Assembly (NCBI GenBank): GCA_902766735.1
Contig: CACXEU010000091.1
Span: 40,001 to 104,000 of the forward strand
Source: an uncultured Lachnospiraceae bacterium
Lineage (GTDB): Bacteria; Bacillota; Clostridia; Lachnospirales; Lachnospiraceae
DNA: 64,000 bases
Reading direction: 5' to 3'
Shown here: positions 61,830-64,000 of the stretch, piece by piece
How the letters are laid out: every line of letters starts with the position of its first letter
Numbering within the stretch: position 1 is the stretch's first letter
Notes under the pieces: generated by a model
Database searches by the model: none
The model's input: the letters and a program-made list of their open reading frames with translations, nothing else
What the model was told of the DNA's origin: nothing
Made by a program: the position numbers and the translations under genes

Positions 61830-62921
61830 TTATTTTGCTTCAATATATCCCTTTGCAACAAGAAGTTCTGCGGAAAGAACCGCTCCACCAGCAGCACCAC
61901 GAAGAGTATTGTGTGATAATCCAACAAACTTATAATCATAAACTGTATCTTCACGAAGACGTCCGATGGATACACCCATTCCTCTTTCAAAGTTAACATC
62001 CATGGAAACCTGAGGTCTGTTATCTTCTTCCAAGTACTGGATAAACTGCTTTGGAGCACTAGGAAGTCCTAATGCCTGTGGTTCTCCACTAAATTTTTCT
62101 AAAGCTTCAATTAACTGTTCTTTGGTAGGTTTCTTTGCAAACTTAACAAATACAGCTGCTGTATGTCCGTCTAATACAGGAACACGGATACACTGTGTTG
62201 TGATGACAGGTCCTTCCGCCTTCTTAATCACACCATCTTCTACCTTACCCCAAAGTCTTAATGGTTCCTGTTCAGATTTTTCTTCTTCACCACCAATGAA
62301 CGGAATGATGTTTCCAACCATTTCCGGCCAATCAGCAAAAGTCTTTCCTGCTCCGGAGATTGCCTGATATGTAGTTGCTACAACTTCTGTTGGTTCAAAC
62401 TCTTTCCAAGCAGTAAGAACAGGTGCATAACTCTGAATAGAACAGTTCGGCTTGACTGCAACAAATCCTCTTGTTGTTCCAAGTCTTTCCTTCTGATATT
62501 TAATTACTTCATAGTGTTCCGGATTAATTTCAGGTACAACCATCGGTACATCCGGGGTCCATCTGTGAGCACTGTTGTTAGAAACAACCGGTGTTTCTGT
62601 TTTCGCATAATCTTCTTCGATTTTCTTAATTTCTTCCTTTGTCATATCAACTGCACTAAATACAAAGTCAACCTGAGCTGCGACTTCTTCTACTTCGTTA
62701 ACGTTTAATACAACAAGATTTTTTACATTTTCCGGCATTGGAGTTGTCATTTTCCAACGATCGCCTACTGCTTCTTCATAAGTCTTTCCAGCAGAACGTG
62801 GGCTAGCTGCCACACAAACCACCTCAAACCATGGATGATCAGCCAATAATGTTACAAATCTCTGTCCAACCATACCTGTTGCACCTAAAACGCCAACTTT
62901 TAATTTCTTTTCCAAATTCAT
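61830..62921 (-). CDS. asd: Aspartate-semialdehyde dehydrogenase
   Basis: A 363-residue NADP-dependent enzyme that reduces aspartyl phosphate to the semialdehyde, feeding lysine, diaminopimelate, threonine and methionine synthesis. It begins with the dinucleotide motif VGVLGATGMVGQRFV (about 8-22). The catalytic cysteine lies in VAVKPNCSIQSYAPVL near residue 155, and EPLRLWGKV and the substrate-binding CIRVPVLDGHTA follow. The longer form with PNCSIQ resembles the archaeal/yeast type of ASADH rather than the E. coli type. It lies 51 bases behind a small lipoprotein gene on the same strand. Ribosome site AGAGGAAG. Confidence 0.95.
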   Translation of the reverse strand: MNLEKKLKVGVLGATGMVGQRFVTLLADHPWFEVVCVAASPRSAGKTYEEAVGDRWKMTTPMPENVKNLVVLNVNEVEEVAAQVDFVFSAVDMTKEEIKKIEEDYAKTETPVVSNNSAHRWTPDVPMVVPEINPEHYEVIKYQKERLGTTRGFVAVKPNCSIQSYAPVLTAWKEFEPTEVVATTYQAISGAGKTFADWPEMVGNIIPFIGGEEEKSEQEPLRLWGKVEDGVIKKAEGPVITTQCIRVPVLDGHTAAVFVKFAKKPTKEQLIEALEKFSGEPQALGLPSAPKQFIQYLEEDNRPQVSMDVNFERGMGVSIGRLREDTVYDYKFVGLSHNTLRGAAGGAVLSAELLVAKGYIEAK

Positions 62922-62972
62922 AATTCTTCCTCTTTTCCTTTTCTATATATATTAGTATTTTATATTAACAAC

Positions 62973-63458
62973 TTAATAAATATCTGACCAACCGGACTCA
63001 TCATTGAAATCATCTGTATTGTCCTTGGCCCAGTCTTCATCAGAATCCTGATTTCCATTGGCAGGCTTTGTAGTAAATTCACCTTTCTCATTCGGTTCTA
63101 CATCCACAAAAGAAACAGTGCCGTCTTTTTTTGTCACAACCTGTTTATAAGAAACTTTTCCTTTCTCATTGGTGACTTCTTCCACATAAATTTCTTTCCC
63201 ATCAGAAGCTTTGACTTTTTTCACATTAAGAACCGTTCCACCTGGTCCAATGATAGTTTCCACTTCTCCGGTAATTCCCACTTCATTACCCTGTTTTTCG
63301 GTTGTTTCTTCCTGGGCAAGTGTTTCATCAACCGTTGCTGTCGTCTCAGTTACTTTCTTGTTTTCCTGCGTTGTGGTTGTCTCTTCTTTCTTATCGGAAC
63401 AAGACGCACATGTCAATATTACACTCCCTACAAGAATAAGACTCAAAAACTTTTTCAT
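62973..63458 (-). CDS. Small putative lipoprotein
   Basis: A 161-residue exported protein of unknown function. The N-terminus MKKFLSLILVGSVILTCASCSDKK looks like a lipoprotein signal with Cys as the first mature residue, although Cys at -3 is atypical. A long Thr/Glu-rich spacer follows (about 25-60). The remaining 100 residues are hydrophilic, with repeated short units such as GKEIYVEEVTNEKGKVSYKQVVTKKDGTVSFVDVEPNEKGEFT that resemble beta-hairpin repeats. The ATG at 63458 has GGAGG 7 bases upstream. It sits between a membrane protein gene and asd on the same strand. Confidence 0.75.
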   Translation of the reverse strand: MKKFLSLILVGSVILTCASCSDKKEETTTTQENKKVTETTATVDETLAQEETTEKQGNEVGITGEVETIIGPGGTVLNVKKVKASDGKEIYVEEVTNEKGKVSYKQVVTKKDGTVSFVDVEPNEKGEFTTKPANGNQDSDEDWAKDNTDDFNDESGWSDIY

Positions 63459-63490
63459 AAACAAACCTCCATTTGATATACTTAAGATAT

Positions 63491-64000
63491 CTACTGTGCT
63501 TCTTTAGAAATCATTTCTTCTGATTTCGTTTTCGGTTCCGTTTCTTTTTCTAAAGTCATCTGTTCCATTTCCTTCTGTACCTGTGTTTGATATGCCTTAA
63601 CAGATTGCTGATATGTTTTCGACATACAATAGATATCAATACTCCACATAAAATAGCAAAATGCAGTGACAAGTATCAAGCCAATCAAGCTGGATGAAAC
63701 TTTTTTTTGTTTAAAAAAAGGCAAGGAATCGACATATTTAAAATCAGACAAGAAAATCGCCGGACTATATAATGCAATTCCAATAAATAAATATTTTGAA
63801 ACCATCAGAAAAACATCTGCACCGGAAAACTGAAAATATTTAATCTCATTTACAATACTCACAACATAAATTGTGGTTACCAGCATATAATACATAATTG
63901 CCGGAAGCATCCGGTAAGATAGTCCGGAACGAAACCCGAACAATTTAATATTGCTCTCATTTTTCTGAAACTTCTTTTGATGCTTTACATCCAAACCACG
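63491..64000 (-). CDS. Membrane protein of unknown function (cut by window edge)
   Basis: At least 169 codons; the reading frame is still open at the right edge, so the true start may lie outside. A possible TTG at 63994 has no ribosome site in view. Three or four hydrophobic helices are visible (YRMLPAIMYYMLVTTIYVVSIV, VFLMVSKYLFIGIALYSPAIFL, LIGLILVTAFCYFMWSI), followed by a charged helical tail (VKAYQTQVQKEMEQMTLEKE). I do not recognise a family. It precedes the lipoprotein gene by 32 bases and may share its operon. Confidence 0.6.
   Translation of the reverse strand, partial: RGLDVKHQKKFQKNESNIKLFGFRSGLSYRMLPAIMYYMLVTTIYVVSIVNEIKYFQFSGADVFLMVSKYLFIGIALYSPAIFLSDFKYVDSLPFFKQKKVSSSLIGLILVTAFCYFMWSIDIYCMSKTYQQSVKAYQTQVQKEMEQMTLEKETEPKTKSEEMISKEAQ

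Overview
The window reads as chromosome of a low-GC, endospore-forming, anaerobic Firmicute, most likely a gut Lachnospiraceae member (inference). The indicators are a complete Rnf complex in clostridial order (rnfCDGEAB), dipicolinate synthase, an alpha/beta SASP, a GerA/SpoVAF-type protein, CotH, the GGGtGRT gene pair, and large secreted glycan-active proteins with TTxEPTTEE linkers and fibronectin-like modules. Most genes lie on the minus strand, with conventional GGAGG ribosome binding sites. Where several in-frame starts exist, the start was chosen by that signal. No gene-free stretch longer than 300 bases is present, and no insertion sequence, CRISPR array, rRNA or prophage was seen.

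Layout. 1-1.4 kb: copper-stress operon csoR-copA (copA cut by the left edge) with its operator, and tRNA-Leu(CAA). 1.4-4.1 kb: a zinc-ribbon membrane protein, queH and a NUDIX hydrolase. 4.2-9.7 kb: a penicillin-binding protein/SEDS pair, a U32 peptidase and zapA. 9.8-12.8 kb: a secreted fibronectin-type protein and the ruvAB operon with a LexA (DinR) box. 13-15.6 kb: a secreted alpha-amylase. 15.6-22.1 kb: an orphan spore germination protein downstream of the rnf operon. 22.3-29.1 kb: a YprB-like nuclease, a SASP, and the operon recG-ddl-murF-transglutaminase. 29.3-34.1 kb: a secreted beta-helix protein and groESL under CIRCE. 34.2-36.8 kb: a HAD phosphatase, a LEA-like helical protein, and a 3D-domain wall protein behind a perfect WalR box. 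37-45.5 kb: a GH81 beta-1,3-glucanase, an LCP protein and a CotH protein. 45.6-48.9 kb: dpaAB and a glutamine-dependent asparagine synthetase. 48.9-53.7 kb: a TetM-like GTPase fused to a YacP/Rae1-like NYN nuclease domain, an anchored protein of unknown function, and an Ldh-family oxidoreductase. 53.8-54.9 kb: a frameshifted acyltransferase. 55-56.8 kb: the GGGtGRT pair. 57-64 kb: a giant BspA-type leucine-rich-repeat surface protein, asd, a small lipoprotein and a membrane protein cut by the right edge.

How it fits together. Rnf supplies ion-motive force from reduced ferredoxin. The secreted amylase, GH81 glucanase and beta-helix protein suggest use of starch and beta-1,3-glucan. Ddl, MurF, the PBP/SEDS pair, LCP and 3D proteins build and remodel the wall. 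Spore genes are scattered, with candidate late-sporulation promoters at dpaA and gerA. The most unusual items are the ribosome-protection GTPase/NYN nuclease fusion, a C-terminal module shared by the amylase and the glucanase, a Lys-rich C-terminal fibronectin module shared by four exported proteins, and a hairpin that could hide the gerA ribosome binding site from rnf read-through RNA.
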